NCBI GenBank assembly: GCA_020848095.1
Contig: JADLAT010000017.1
Coordinates: 1-64,000 of the forward strand
Direction: 5' to 3'
Origin: Alphaproteobacteria bacterium
Lineage (GTDB): Bacteria; Pseudomonadota; Alphaproteobacteria; Micavibrionales; Micavibrionaceae
DNA: 64,000 bases
In this document: in pieces, positions 51,066-59,191 of the stretch
Numbering within the stretch: position 1 is the first letter of the stretch
How the letters are laid out: each line of letters begins with the position of its first letter
Notes under the pieces: generated by a model
Seen by the model: only the letters and a program-made list of their open reading frames with translations
What the model was told of the DNA's origin: nothing
Database searches by the model: none
Position numbers and translations under genes: made by a program

Positions 51066-51950
51066 ATGGCCGCACTCCGCACAGATTGTACCCTGGCCCA
51101 TCTCCGCGATGCCGCTAAGGGGGGTATTGAGCCTGTAGTAGATATTCTGGTTGAAAAAGGCATCAAGCATGAACAATCCGATGTTGAGAGCTTCTTTAAG
51201 GGCGAGGAATTTGATGCACGCGGTTTTTGGGATAGATACCTGAAACCCAAAGACCCCGAGAAGGAAATCAGCTTTCTTTCAGATCCAAAAGGGTATATCG
51301 CGCAACAGGCCAATGGCATCAAAACCGCGCTCTCCGGCATTAAGGAAACGGCCTCAAGCCTGTCTGAATCCATTGGCGGTCAATTTTCAAGTGTCATCAA
51401 CGCCATCCTTGGCTTTTTGCCCGGGCTTGAGACCATGTTTGATGGGATACTTGCCAAATTCGGGATCGGTGGCGATAAAGCCGCAACCGAGAACGTAACG
51501 ATGGCGGACACATCCGCGCCGGAAGCTGAAAACGCCGCGCCCAAAGGGCCGAAATCCGCTCAGGTTAAAGGCCCCGCTTCGCCATCAAGTTCAGAAGAGG
51601 CTTTTAATGCCGGCGCTCTTGGCTTGAAAGAGGCCCCCCCAACCATCGCCCGGATAGAGCAGCAGCAGCAGGCCCTCATAGATAACTATCTTGGTAAAAC
51701 CAGTGAATTGGCAAGGAAAGAAATCGGAGATCAACTTAATGTTGAAAAGATGAGAGAACCGGGATATTTGGCTCAAGTCGAGGGTATAGCAAAAGAAAAT
51801 GCCCTCTTCCTCCCTGCCGACACGGCGCAGACCCTCGCCACCTTTAAAAATCTGGAGGCCCAGCGGCAGGCTTTGATAAACGCAGAAAGCACCCCGTCGA
51901 TGGCCGCCGCAGCACCCCTTAACACTCAGGCAGCACTTCCCAAGGTATAA
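51066..51950 (+). CDS. Orphan protein of unknown function preceding flhA
   Basis: The 294-residue product matches no family I know. The N-terminus LAHLRDAAKGGIEPVVDILVEKGI looks like one ankyrin-type helix pair. Residues about 80-140 are a weakly hydrophobic, Gly/Ser-rich amphipathic stretch (GIKTALSGIKETASSLSESI, AILGFLPGLETMFDGILAKF). A Pro/Ala/Lys linker follows, then a helical Gln/Glu-rich C-terminus. There is no Sec signal. AAGGAA lies just before the ATG. It lies on the same strand 91 bases before flhA and has a CtrA-type promoter, like the orphan genes at 29.4 and 58.6 kb. Confidence 0.65.
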   Translation: MAALRTDCTLAHLRDAAKGGIEPVVDILVEKGIKHEQSDVESFFKGEEFDARGFWDRYLKPKDPEKEISFLSDPKGYIAQQANGIKTALSGIKETASSLSESIGGQFSSVINAILGFLPGLETMFDGILAKFGIGGDKAATENVTMADTSAPEAENAAPKGPKSAQVKGPASPSSSEEAFNAGALGLKEAPPTIARIEQQQQALIDNYLGKTSELARKEIGDQLNVEKMREPGYLAQVEGIAKENALFLPADTAQTLATFKNLEAQRQALINAESTPSMAAAAPLNTQAALPKV

Positions 51951-52041
51951 AGTCACACATCCATTTGCCTAAAACCCCAGCGGCATATAGAATGACGGCT
52001 GATTTTCACCTTCGGGCGTATTCGCGCCCCGCCGGATAGCC

Positions 52042-54204
52042 ATGCCTGAGCCAAGCAGTTCCAATCTTCCCGCAAAACAAACCGGCGCAGCCACGGCGGT
52101 GAAACGTGCCGGCGCGTTCAGTACCGGCGGCATCACCACAACGCTTGCGCCTTATTTCCGGACCGATGTGCTGTTCGCGCTTTCGATCATCCTGATTCTT
52201 ATGTTCATGCTGGTGCCGATGCCGACCGCAATGCTGGATATCGGGCTGGCGCTTTCGATCATGTTCTCGGTCATGATTCTCATGACGGTTTTGTTTATCC
52301 AAAGACCTCTTGAGTTCTCAACCTTTCCAACCGTTTTGCTGGTGGCGACCTCGCTGCGGCTGGGGCTGAACATCGCCTCTACCCGGCTTGTGCTCTCGCA
52401 CGGGCATGACGGCACCGATGCCGCCGGACAGATTATTCAGGCCTTTGGAACCTTTATCATCGGGGATGATTACGTTATCGGCGCGATCGTCTTTGCAATT
52501 TTGGTGATTGTGAATTTCGTGGTTATCACCAAGGGTTCCGGGCGTATCGCGGAGGTTGCTGCGCGTTTTACCCTTGATGCCATGCCCGGCAAGCAAATGG
52601 CGATTGATGCCGATCTGTCCGCCGGATTAATTACAGAGGAAGAGGCCAAGACCCGTCGCCGTACGCTGGAGCAGGAAAGCACCTTCTACGGCGCCATGGA
52701 CGGCGCGGCAAAATTCGTGCGCGGCGATGCCATTGCCGGGCTTTTGATTACCTTCGTCAATATTATCGGCGGGATCATTATCGGCACGGTTTCACGCGGC
52801 ATGTCTTTGGAGGATGCGGCGCAGACCTATTCCGTTTTGACCATTGGTGACGGCCTTGTATCACAGGTTCCGGCGCTGGTGGTTTCGGTGGGCGCGGGTC
52901 TTCTTGTTTCCAAGGCCGGGGTTGAAGGGTCGGCGGATAAGGCGCTGTATGACCAGTTCAGTGCCTATCCCCGGGCGCTCGCCATGAGTGCGGGGCTTAT
53001 GCTCACGCTGGGGTTAATCCCCGGTATTCCGCCGGTGCCGTTTATCACGCTGGCGCTGGCCACGGGCGCGATGGCGTTTTTCTCCTTCCGCCGCCAGAGC
53101 GAGCTGGCCGCTGCCACGAAGCTGGCCGCCGCGCCCAAGGCGAGGCAGCCGGGCGGACCGCCCCCGGCGGAGGAACCTATCTCCAAGGCGCTGGCGATTG
53201 ACACCGTACGGCTGGAACTTGGCTACGGCCTGTTGCCGCTGGTGCAGGGCGAAGGCGGTAATAAGCTCACCGACCAGATTAAGGGCCTGCGCCGACAACT
53301 GGCGGAGGATATGGGCTATGTTCTTCCGGCGGTGCGGATTCAGGATAATCTGCAACTGGCCGCCAGCACCTATGTCGTGCAAATCAAGGAGATCGAAGCC
53401 GGGCGCGGCGATGTGCGCCCGAATATGCTTATGTGCATGGACCCGACCGGGGCCACCATCTCCCTGCCCGGTGAGAGCACTGTGGAGCCGACTTTCGGCC
53501 TGCCCGCCATGTGGATTGACGAGCAATACCGCGAAGAGGCGCATTTCCGGGGCTATACCGTTGTTGATGCGCCCACCGTTATCACCACGCATATTACCGA
53601 GATCATCAAGGACAATATTCCCGACCTCCTGAATTATGCGGAGACGCAAAAACTGCTCGATGAGTTGCCGCGTGAATATCAAAAACTGGTCAGTGATGTT
53701 ATCCCCGGCCAGATCAGCGTCGGCGGCCTGCAACGCATTTTGCAGCGCCTTCTGGCCGAGCGGGTTTCCGTCCGCGATCTTCCGGCCATATTGGAGGGGA
53801 TTACCGAAGCTGCGGCCTATACCAAAAACATCGCCCACATAACCGAGCATGTGCGCACCCGTCTGGCGCGCCAGCTTTGCGATGCCAACGCCAATCGTGC
53901 CGGGGTTGTGCCGCTGGTCACGCTTTCGCCCGATTGGGAACACGCCTTTGCAGACGCGCTGGTGGGGGATGGCGAAGATCGCCAGCTGGCCATGCCGCCC
54001 TCAAAACTTCAGGAATTTATCGGCGCTATTCGTGCGCGTTACGATGAACTTTCTGCCTCCGGGGAAATTCCGGTGCTGCTGACCTCCCCTGCTATCCGCC
54101 CTTATGTGCGCAGTGTCATTGAACGCTTTCGCCCGCAAACCGTGGTCCTGTCGCAAAACGAGATTCACCCGCGCGCGCGGATCAAGACTCTGGGGCAGGT
54201 TTGA
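52042..54204 (+). CDS. flhA: Flagellar export gate protein FlhA
   Basis: Largest export-gate component, 720 residues. Eight membrane segments lie in the first 330 residues, with the family-specific FHIPEP-like region RPLEFSTFPTVLLVATSLRLGLNIASTR and DAMPGKQMAIDADLSAGLI. The cytoplasmic domain (from about 370) binds chaperone-substrate complexes and forms the nonameric ring. It is followed by flhF after 137 bases. Confidence 0.97.
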   Translation: MPEPSSSNLPAKQTGAATAVKRAGAFSTGGITTTLAPYFRTDVLFALSIILILMFMLVPMPTAMLDIGLALSIMFSVMILMTVLFIQRPLEFSTFPTVLLVATSLRLGLNIASTRLVLSHGHDGTDAAGQIIQAFGTFIIGDDYVIGAIVFAILVIVNFVVITKGSGRIAEVAARFTLDAMPGKQMAIDADLSAGLITEEEAKTRRRTLEQESTFYGAMDGAAKFVRGDAIAGLLITFVNIIGGIIIGTVSRGMSLEDAAQTYSVLTIGDGLVSQVPALVVSVGAGLLVSKAGVEGSADKALYDQFSAYPRALAMSAGLMLTLGLIPGIPPVPFITLALATGAMAFFSFRRQSELAAATKLAAAPKARQPGGPPPAEEPISKALAIDTVRLELGYGLLPLVQGEGGNKLTDQIKGLRRQLAEDMGYVLPAVRIQDNLQLAASTYVVQIKEIEAGRGDVRPNMLMCMDPTGATISLPGESTVEPTFGLPAMWIDEQYREEAHFRGYTVVDAPTVITTHITEIIKDNIPDLLNYAETQKLLDELPREYQKLVSDVIPGQISVGGLQRILQRLLAERVSVRDLPAILEGITEAAAYTKNIAHITEHVRTRLARQLCDANANRAGVVPLVTLSPDWEHAFADALVGDGEDRQLAMPPSKLQEFIGAIRARYDELSASGEIPVLLTSPAIRPYVRSVIERFRPQTVVLSQNEIHPRARIKTLGQV

Positions 54205-54341
54205 TCTGGTTTTTATCCCCATATTTCCAGCTTTAAAGCCTCCTACGACCACTTACCCCCTTTTATGAATAAGAAATGGTGTGCTATACTCGAAAGTGTT
54301 TATATTTTCTGATAATTTAGTTTCTGTGAAACACTCCCGCC

Positions 54342-55412
54342 ATGCGGCTAAAATCTTTCTATGCCAGAACTATGACTGAGGCGATGCAAATGGTTCGTGA
54401 AACGCTCGGCGAAGACGCCGTTATTGTCGCCACCCGCGAGGAAAAGGGCGGCAAGGCCGTGCGCGTGACCGCGGCAATAGACCCCGGAGATTACAGCGAA
54501 CGCGGCGGAGCGCGGCGCGAGCCTGCGTTTGAGACGCATGGCAACCGCCAGCCCGCCAGCGCCGATACATGGCTGCAATATGATGATGAACAGGACGAAT
54601 CTGCCGTGGCGGAGGAAATCACCGATGCCATGCTGCGCCATGCCGTCCCCGAAGATGTCATGGACCATATTCTGTCCTGCGCCACTGTGGTCGGATTTGA
54701 ACAACCCTCGGTCGCACTGATCGCCGCGATTGAGCATCTCTTTCACTTTACGCCCCTGCCCTTAAAGCCACAGGGCAAGGCTCTGATGTTTGTTGGGCCG
54801 CCCGGTGCGGGTAAAACGCTGGCGGTGGCCAAGGCGGCGGCCAGAGCGGCGATGAACGGCTTGAATGTCGGCGTTATCTCTACCGATACGGTTCGCGCCG
54901 GAGGGCTGGAGCAGCTTCAGGCCTTCACAAAATTGCTACAGATTGATCTGGGCAAGGCGGATAGTCCGACCTCCCTGCGGGAGCGCATGGCGATGCTGGA
55001 TAATTGCGACCAGATCCTGATCGATACGCCCGGCATAAACCCCTTTAATGCCGAAGATGTTAAAATGCTGGCCCGGCTCATGGGGGCGGAGAGCATGACC
55101 CCCATCCTCACCCTGCCCGCGGGGATCGACGCCGAAGAATCGGGAGAAATTGCGCGTGTATTCGCCACAATCGGCACGGGACAGCTTCTGGCAACGCGCC
55201 TTGATATCGCCCGCAGGCTGGGCGGTGTCCTTTCGGCGGCCCATCACGGCGGGATGAGTTTTACCGATGCCTCCAACACATCCAGAGTGGCTGATGGTTT
55301 CATCTCGCTAAATCCCAAAATTTTGTCTAGACTGCTCATGCCCTCGGCTTTCCGGGATGAACCGCCCGCCCGCGCCGCTGGCCAGAACCGCAAAACAGGA
55401 ACACGTCAATGA
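54342..55412 (+). CDS. flhF: Polar flagellar GTPase FlhF
   Basis: SRP-type GTPase that marks the pole for flagellar assembly. The 356 residues have the N-terminal MRLKSFYARTMTEAMQMVRETLGEDAVIVATRE (B domain), P-loop GPPGAGKT (about 151-158), ISTDTVRAGGLEQLQ, IDTPGINP and a TRLD motif. It overlaps flhG by four bases (ATGA). FlhF with FlhG implies a polar flagellum whose number is controlled. Confidence 0.94.
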   Translation: MRLKSFYARTMTEAMQMVRETLGEDAVIVATREEKGGKAVRVTAAIDPGDYSERGGARREPAFETHGNRQPASADTWLQYDDEQDESAVAEEITDAMLRHAVPEDVMDHILSCATVVGFEQPSVALIAAIEHLFHFTPLPLKPQGKALMFVGPPGAGKTLAVAKAAARAAMNGLNVGVISTDTVRAGGLEQLQAFTKLLQIDLGKADSPTSLRERMAMLDNCDQILIDTPGINPFNAEDVKMLARLMGAESMTPILTLPAGIDAEESGEIARVFATIGTGQLLATRLDIARRLGGVLSAAHHGGMSFTDASNTSRVADGFISLNPKILSRLLMPSAFRDEPPARAAGQNRKTGTRQ

Positions 55413-56242
55413 ACGACAGCATAATACAGGCCAATCCCACCACCGCGATGCCCACTTTCCGCCGGGCGACAAATCTGCTGGCGGTGGCTTCCGGTAAGGG
55501 TGGTGTCGGCAAAACATGGTTTTCAATCACCATGGCCAATGCGCTGGCCCGCATGGGTAAGAAAGTTTTGCTATTCGATGGCGATCTTGGGCTTGCCAAT
55601 GTGGATGTTCAGCTAGGCCTGATGCCGCGGCGGGATCTCAACGATGTTATTCGCGGGCGTTTGTCGCTCGATAAAGTGATACAGGAATTTGAAGAGGGCG
55701 GCTTTGACGTTGTCGCGGGCCGTTCGGGACAGGCCTCTCTTTCCTCTCTCCCGTCCCAGCGTCTGGCGCATCTGCGGGACCAGTTGTTAGAAGTCGCCGA
55801 TAACTACGATATCGTTGTGGCCGATCTTGGCGCGGGGGTGGACCGGACTGTGCGCATGCTTTCCGCCACGGCGGCCCGTACCATGCTGATCACGACGGAT
55901 GAACCAACCTCCCTCACCGATGCTTACGCCTTTATAAAGCTGGGTCATGCGGCGGGCATGTCCAAAAATGTCAGTATTGTGGTCAATATGGCCTCCAGTG
56001 ACACGGAAGGGGAGAAGACCTACAAAACTCTGCTCAAGGCGTGTGAGAACTTTCTGCGCCTCTCCCCGCCTCTGGCCGGGATGGTCCGGGTTGACCCCAA
56101 GGTCAAGGAGAGCATTCGTCACCAGACCCCTATCTTGATTCGCTCCCCCAATACGCAGGCCTCGGAAGACGTGGAGCGCATTGCCCGCTACGCCTGGCAG
56201 GTTATCTCCGAAGCGCGGCGCACCGCCGCCGTCAGCGCCTGA
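55409..56242 (+). CDS. flhG: Flagellar number regulator FlhG (MinD-like ATPase)
   Basis: ParA/MinD-type ATPase that limits FlhF and thereby flagellar number. The 277 residues carry the deviant Walker A SGKGGVGKT (28-36), FDGDLGLANVDVQLGLMP, VVADLGAGVDRTV and TTDEPTSLTDAYAFIKL. Its start overlaps the flhF stop. Confidence 0.94.
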   Translation: MNDSIIQANPTTAMPTFRRATNLLAVASGKGGVGKTWFSITMANALARMGKKVLLFDGDLGLANVDVQLGLMPRRDLNDVIRGRLSLDKVIQEFEEGGFDVVAGRSGQASLSSLPSQRLAHLRDQLLEVADNYDIVVADLGAGVDRTVRMLSATAARTMLITTDEPTSLTDAYAFIKLGHAAGMSKNVSIVVNMASSDTEGEKTYKTLLKACENFLRLSPPLAGMVRVDPKVKESIRHQTPILIRSPNTQASEDVERIARYAWQVISEARRTAAVSA

Positions 56243-56306
56243 AAAACCTGCTGCACACAAACGCGCCAACAGCGCATAAATGAAAAAATTCCTGTAAACT
56301 CTATAT

Positions 56307-58355
56307 ATGAGCGATTCCGGGCCTATAAATTTTATTCCCTCTGCCGGGGCGCTGCCTGAAAAAGCAGGAAGTGCTTCAGAGCGTACCGGCAGCGCGCAGC
56401 TGATCGGCGCGCCTGAGGATGTCCGCGAAGAGGTCAGCAAGAGCCGCCGCCCTTTGAAATTAAGGGGGGAAGTCGTCCGCGAAAATCGCGATGGCTCGGT
56501 TCGGGTTCAAACCCGGCGCGGGGATGTCGATATCCGGCCTGCGCCGGGGCAAAGACCGCCTGAAAAGGGCCAGAAGGTCGAAATTGAGATTTATCCCAAC
56601 CGCGCGCCAAACCTGCCACCGGAGACGGCGAATATCCGGCCTGCGCCCCGCGCCGATACGCCCCCGGCAACCTCGACAGACACTGAAATCACGCTCGCGC
56701 TTGACCCTGCGCAACGACAGCCGCCCCGCGTACAAATCACCTATCCACCGGCGGAGCCCCGGCCAGTCTCCAGCAATGGGCAAAGCCTCCCGCCGGAGGG
56801 GGTGATCGTGCGTTTACTCCCCCTGCCCCTGCCCGGACAGAGCGCCGCCGATGTGACCGCCCCGGCTCCGTCGCTGCCGCCACAGATTATAAATGCCGCT
56901 CCCGAGCAAGGGGTTTTTTCTCCTCTCGCGCCGCTGCCTGCCGCAATAACGCCGGGCGCTCAATCCGGTTTAACGCACACAATTCTTCCGCATGCACAAC
57001 CGGCTGCCGGAGAGCATACAACGATCAACACGGGCGCGCAGACCGGCCAGCTTCCGCAGCTTTCAAACCAAGCCGCCCCCTTATTCCTTACCGCGCCACA
57101 ATTTGCTTTCCCGCAAGAAACACAAAGCGGGGCGGCGCCACAAATCTTAACGGGGAGCATCCCCCCCCTTGCAGGAACAGAGCCGCCAGCCCTGCCCATT
57201 GCCCTGCTCGCTCCGTCCTCTTTCTCTGCTGTCTCCATGCCGGGCGGGCAGGCCTTAAACGTCCAGATCCTGAGCGCCGCGCCGCCGCCGCCGGTCTTAA
57301 GCAACGCTGCCGCGCCCCTTTCTCCGGAGAATGCGTTCCCGGCGCCGGAGGGGCAAACACCTCCCGAAACGCTTCTGAACTCCAAAAACGCGCTCATCGA
57401 CGCCGGCATTAAAACCAGGCCCGCCCTCTTGCTGCAAAACGGTCCGGCGGGCAGCCTGTCTGCCACCATCACCGGAAAGACCGTTCAGAATCTGCCGATT
57501 TTAAGCATAAATTTTCCGGCCTCCGGACTGGAGCAATCCTATATCATGCAGTTCCCGGGTGAGGGTATTTCCCCCGGCACCACGCTCCAGCTCATGCCGC
57601 AAAGCCTGCCGCAGACCGCTAAAGCCACAGCAACACCCCTGCCCGGTGAGGCTGCGCCCTTTTCCACGCTGGTTACGCCCGGCCCGTGGCCGCTCATGGA
57701 TGAGATTCTGCGCAATCTGATGCAAATCTCGCCGCAGGCCACGCAAGCCCTGCTCAGCCTGACGCCGTCCTCTTCCGGTCCGGCGCAGCAGATGTCTCCG
57801 GCTATATTATTTTTCATCGCGGCGGTGCGCGGCGGCGATCTTACACAATGGCTGGGCGATAAAACGACAGATATCCTGCGCCGGGCGGGACGCGGGGCTT
57901 TGCTCTCCCGCCTTGCGCAGGAAGGCTCCACCTTGAGCCGCGTGGCTGCCGAGCCTTTATCACAGGACTGGCGCGCGGTTAATCTTCCCTTGTATCATCA
58001 GGGCGAGTTGCACAAAATCGCGCTTTATTACAAGCATGAATCCCCGCCCGATGATGCGCCGGAGGGGGGCGGCCTTAAGGGGACGCGCTTTATATTTGAT
58101 CTGGCCCTGAGCACCATGGGCCGGGCGCAGCTTGACGGGTTGTTTCGTCCGGTCTCCAGCGCGGGCAAACGGCTCGATCTGGCCGTACGGACCGAGCGTG
58201 TCTTTTCAAGCGCCGCACAGGCGGAAATGCGCCGTCTGTATGCAAAAGCCCTGCGTGACACCCAGGTCACGGGCGAGCTTTCCTTTCAAAATCGCCCGGA
58301 ACAATGGGTTAATATTGATACAGACCGCAAGAATGCTCTGGGCGTTTCCGTCTGA
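56307..58355 (+). CDS. Proline-rich FliK-like protein
   Basis: The 682-residue product begins with a basic beta-rich segment (LKLRGEVVRENRDGSVRVQT, VDIRPAPGQRPPEKGQKVEIEIYP) and continues with about 350 residues of Pro/Ala/Gln-rich low complexity. It ends with a folded domain (about 470-680) whose last part, RFIFDLALSTMGRAQLDGLF then DLAVRTERVFSSAAQAEMRRLYAKALRDTQVTGELSF, resembles a Flg_hook/FliK C-terminus. The classical fliK is at 34.3 kb, so this would be a second, larger FliK-like protein. No signal peptide is seen. It lies 64 bases after flhG. Confidence 0.6.
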   Translation: MSDSGPINFIPSAGALPEKAGSASERTGSAQLIGAPEDVREEVSKSRRPLKLRGEVVRENRDGSVRVQTRRGDVDIRPAPGQRPPEKGQKVEIEIYPNRAPNLPPETANIRPAPRADTPPATSTDTEITLALDPAQRQPPRVQITYPPAEPRPVSSNGQSLPPEGVIVRLLPLPLPGQSAADVTAPAPSLPPQIINAAPEQGVFSPLAPLPAAITPGAQSGLTHTILPHAQPAAGEHTTINTGAQTGQLPQLSNQAAPLFLTAPQFAFPQETQSGAAPQILTGSIPPLAGTEPPALPIALLAPSSFSAVSMPGGQALNVQILSAAPPPPVLSNAAAPLSPENAFPAPEGQTPPETLLNSKNALIDAGIKTRPALLLQNGPAGSLSATITGKTVQNLPILSINFPASGLEQSYIMQFPGEGISPGTTLQLMPQSLPQTAKATATPLPGEAAPFSTLVTPGPWPLMDEILRNLMQISPQATQALLSLTPSSSGPAQQMSPAILFFIAAVRGGDLTQWLGDKTTDILRRAGRGALLSRLAQEGSTLSRVAAEPLSQDWRAVNLPLYHQGELHKIALYYKHESPPDDAPEGGGLKGTRFIFDLALSTMGRAQLDGLFRPVSSAGKRLDLAVRTERVFSSAAQAEMRRLYAKALRDTQVTGELSFQNRPEQWVNIDTDRKNALGVSV

Positions 58356-58418
58356 TCCGGGTTATTTCTTCCGCAAAATAACCTAAAAAACACTCAAATC
58401 TCCCGCTCACGCCCTTTT

Positions 58419-58450
58419 TTAACCTTTTATTAAGACCTGATCTTTATCAT
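58419..58450 (+). promoter_or_regulatory. CtrA-type promoter of the 58.6-63.6 kb orphan genes
   Basis: TTAA-N7-TTAA (58419-58433, TTAACCTTTTATTAAG) followed after exactly 11 bases by TATCAT (58445-58450). Same geometry as the sites at 29311 and 50996. The leader to the next ATG is about 110 bases and holds an AAAGGAGG (58460-58467) that leads into no reading frame. Confidence 0.75.
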
Positions 58451-58568
58451 GGGAACTGTGAAAGGAGGCCCTTATTTAAAGCCCCTTTCCAGAGAAAAAG
58501 AAAAAGCCCGAAAAAATATAAAAAAGGGCACAGGACAAACGGCTTAATAAAGAGAGTGTAAAACAAAG

Positions 58569-59120
58569 ATGATCTTTCCGTTGCTAGGAAAATTGATGAC
58601 GCACTGGAAGCTCACCACAGCCGCCGCCGCTGGCGCCGATTATTTTTTCAACGATTCAAAATTAACGCTCGGAGCACTGGGAAAAGCGGCTGATGTCGGC
58701 GGCGAAGTTGCCCAGCAAGGCATTGATAAAACAGCTGAGAAAATAAGCGCTAAATTTGCCGACAGTATTGATAGCTTTTTGGGTGCCGATAGCGAGGCTG
58801 GAGCCTTTATGAAAGATCATTGGGGCAAGCTCATATTATCGGGGCTCAGCTTAGGGCTTCTGGGTACAGGCAATACCTCTTTGGGGCTGTTTATAGGTCT
58901 GGGCGTGGCCGCTTATGCCGCCTACAGCCATGTGTCGAAAAACGGCTTCAACACTGCCGCGATCAAGGAAAATGCTGCGAGCCTGGCGCAAAAAACCGGG
59001 CTCCTGCCAGATACGGCACAGATGAAGAATAATCCCAATTTTGTAGGCACAGGAACACAGCATGTTCGTGCGCCATCTTCCGCCAGAACCGTACAGGAGC
59101 CACAACCAGAACCACAGTAA
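58569..59120 (+). CDS. Small membrane protein of unknown function
   Basis: The 183 residues have a hydrophobic N-terminus, a helical region (about 30-85: GALGKAADVGGEVAQQGID and KTAEKISAKFADSIDSFLG), a membrane hairpin (about 88-120: LILSGLSLGLLG, LGLFIGLGVAAYAAY) and a Pro/Gln-rich tail. It has no cleavable signal peptide. It lies 71 bases upstream of the 1475-residue gene and shares its probable transcript. The hairpin resembles the C-terminal membrane part of that large protein in character, so the two may interact. Confidence 0.65.
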   Translation: MIFPLLGKLMTHWKLTTAAAAGADYFFNDSKLTLGALGKAADVGGEVAQQGIDKTAEKISAKFADSIDSFLGADSEAGAFMKDHWGKLILSGLSLGLLGTGNTSLGLFIGLGVAAYAAYSHVSKNGFNTAAIKENAASLAQKTGLLPDTAQMKNNPNFVGTGTQHVRAPSSARTVQEPQPEPQ

Positions 59121-59191
59121 CCACTCATAAGACGCCACGAAGCCATAAAAAAGGCCGGGCGAATGCGTAGAAGAAGATTAGAGGGTATTAA

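Noticed and set aside
53014-53943. 309-codon minus-strand frame inside flhA
   Set aside because: Antisense shadow; the translation is His/Arg/Gly-rich and lacks a ribosome site.
58460-58475. Strong Shine-Dalgarno AAAGGAGG in the leader before the 58.6 kb gene
   Set aside because: The next codons give ATT followed at once by a stop, so no gene follows; probably part of the leader RNA or chance.
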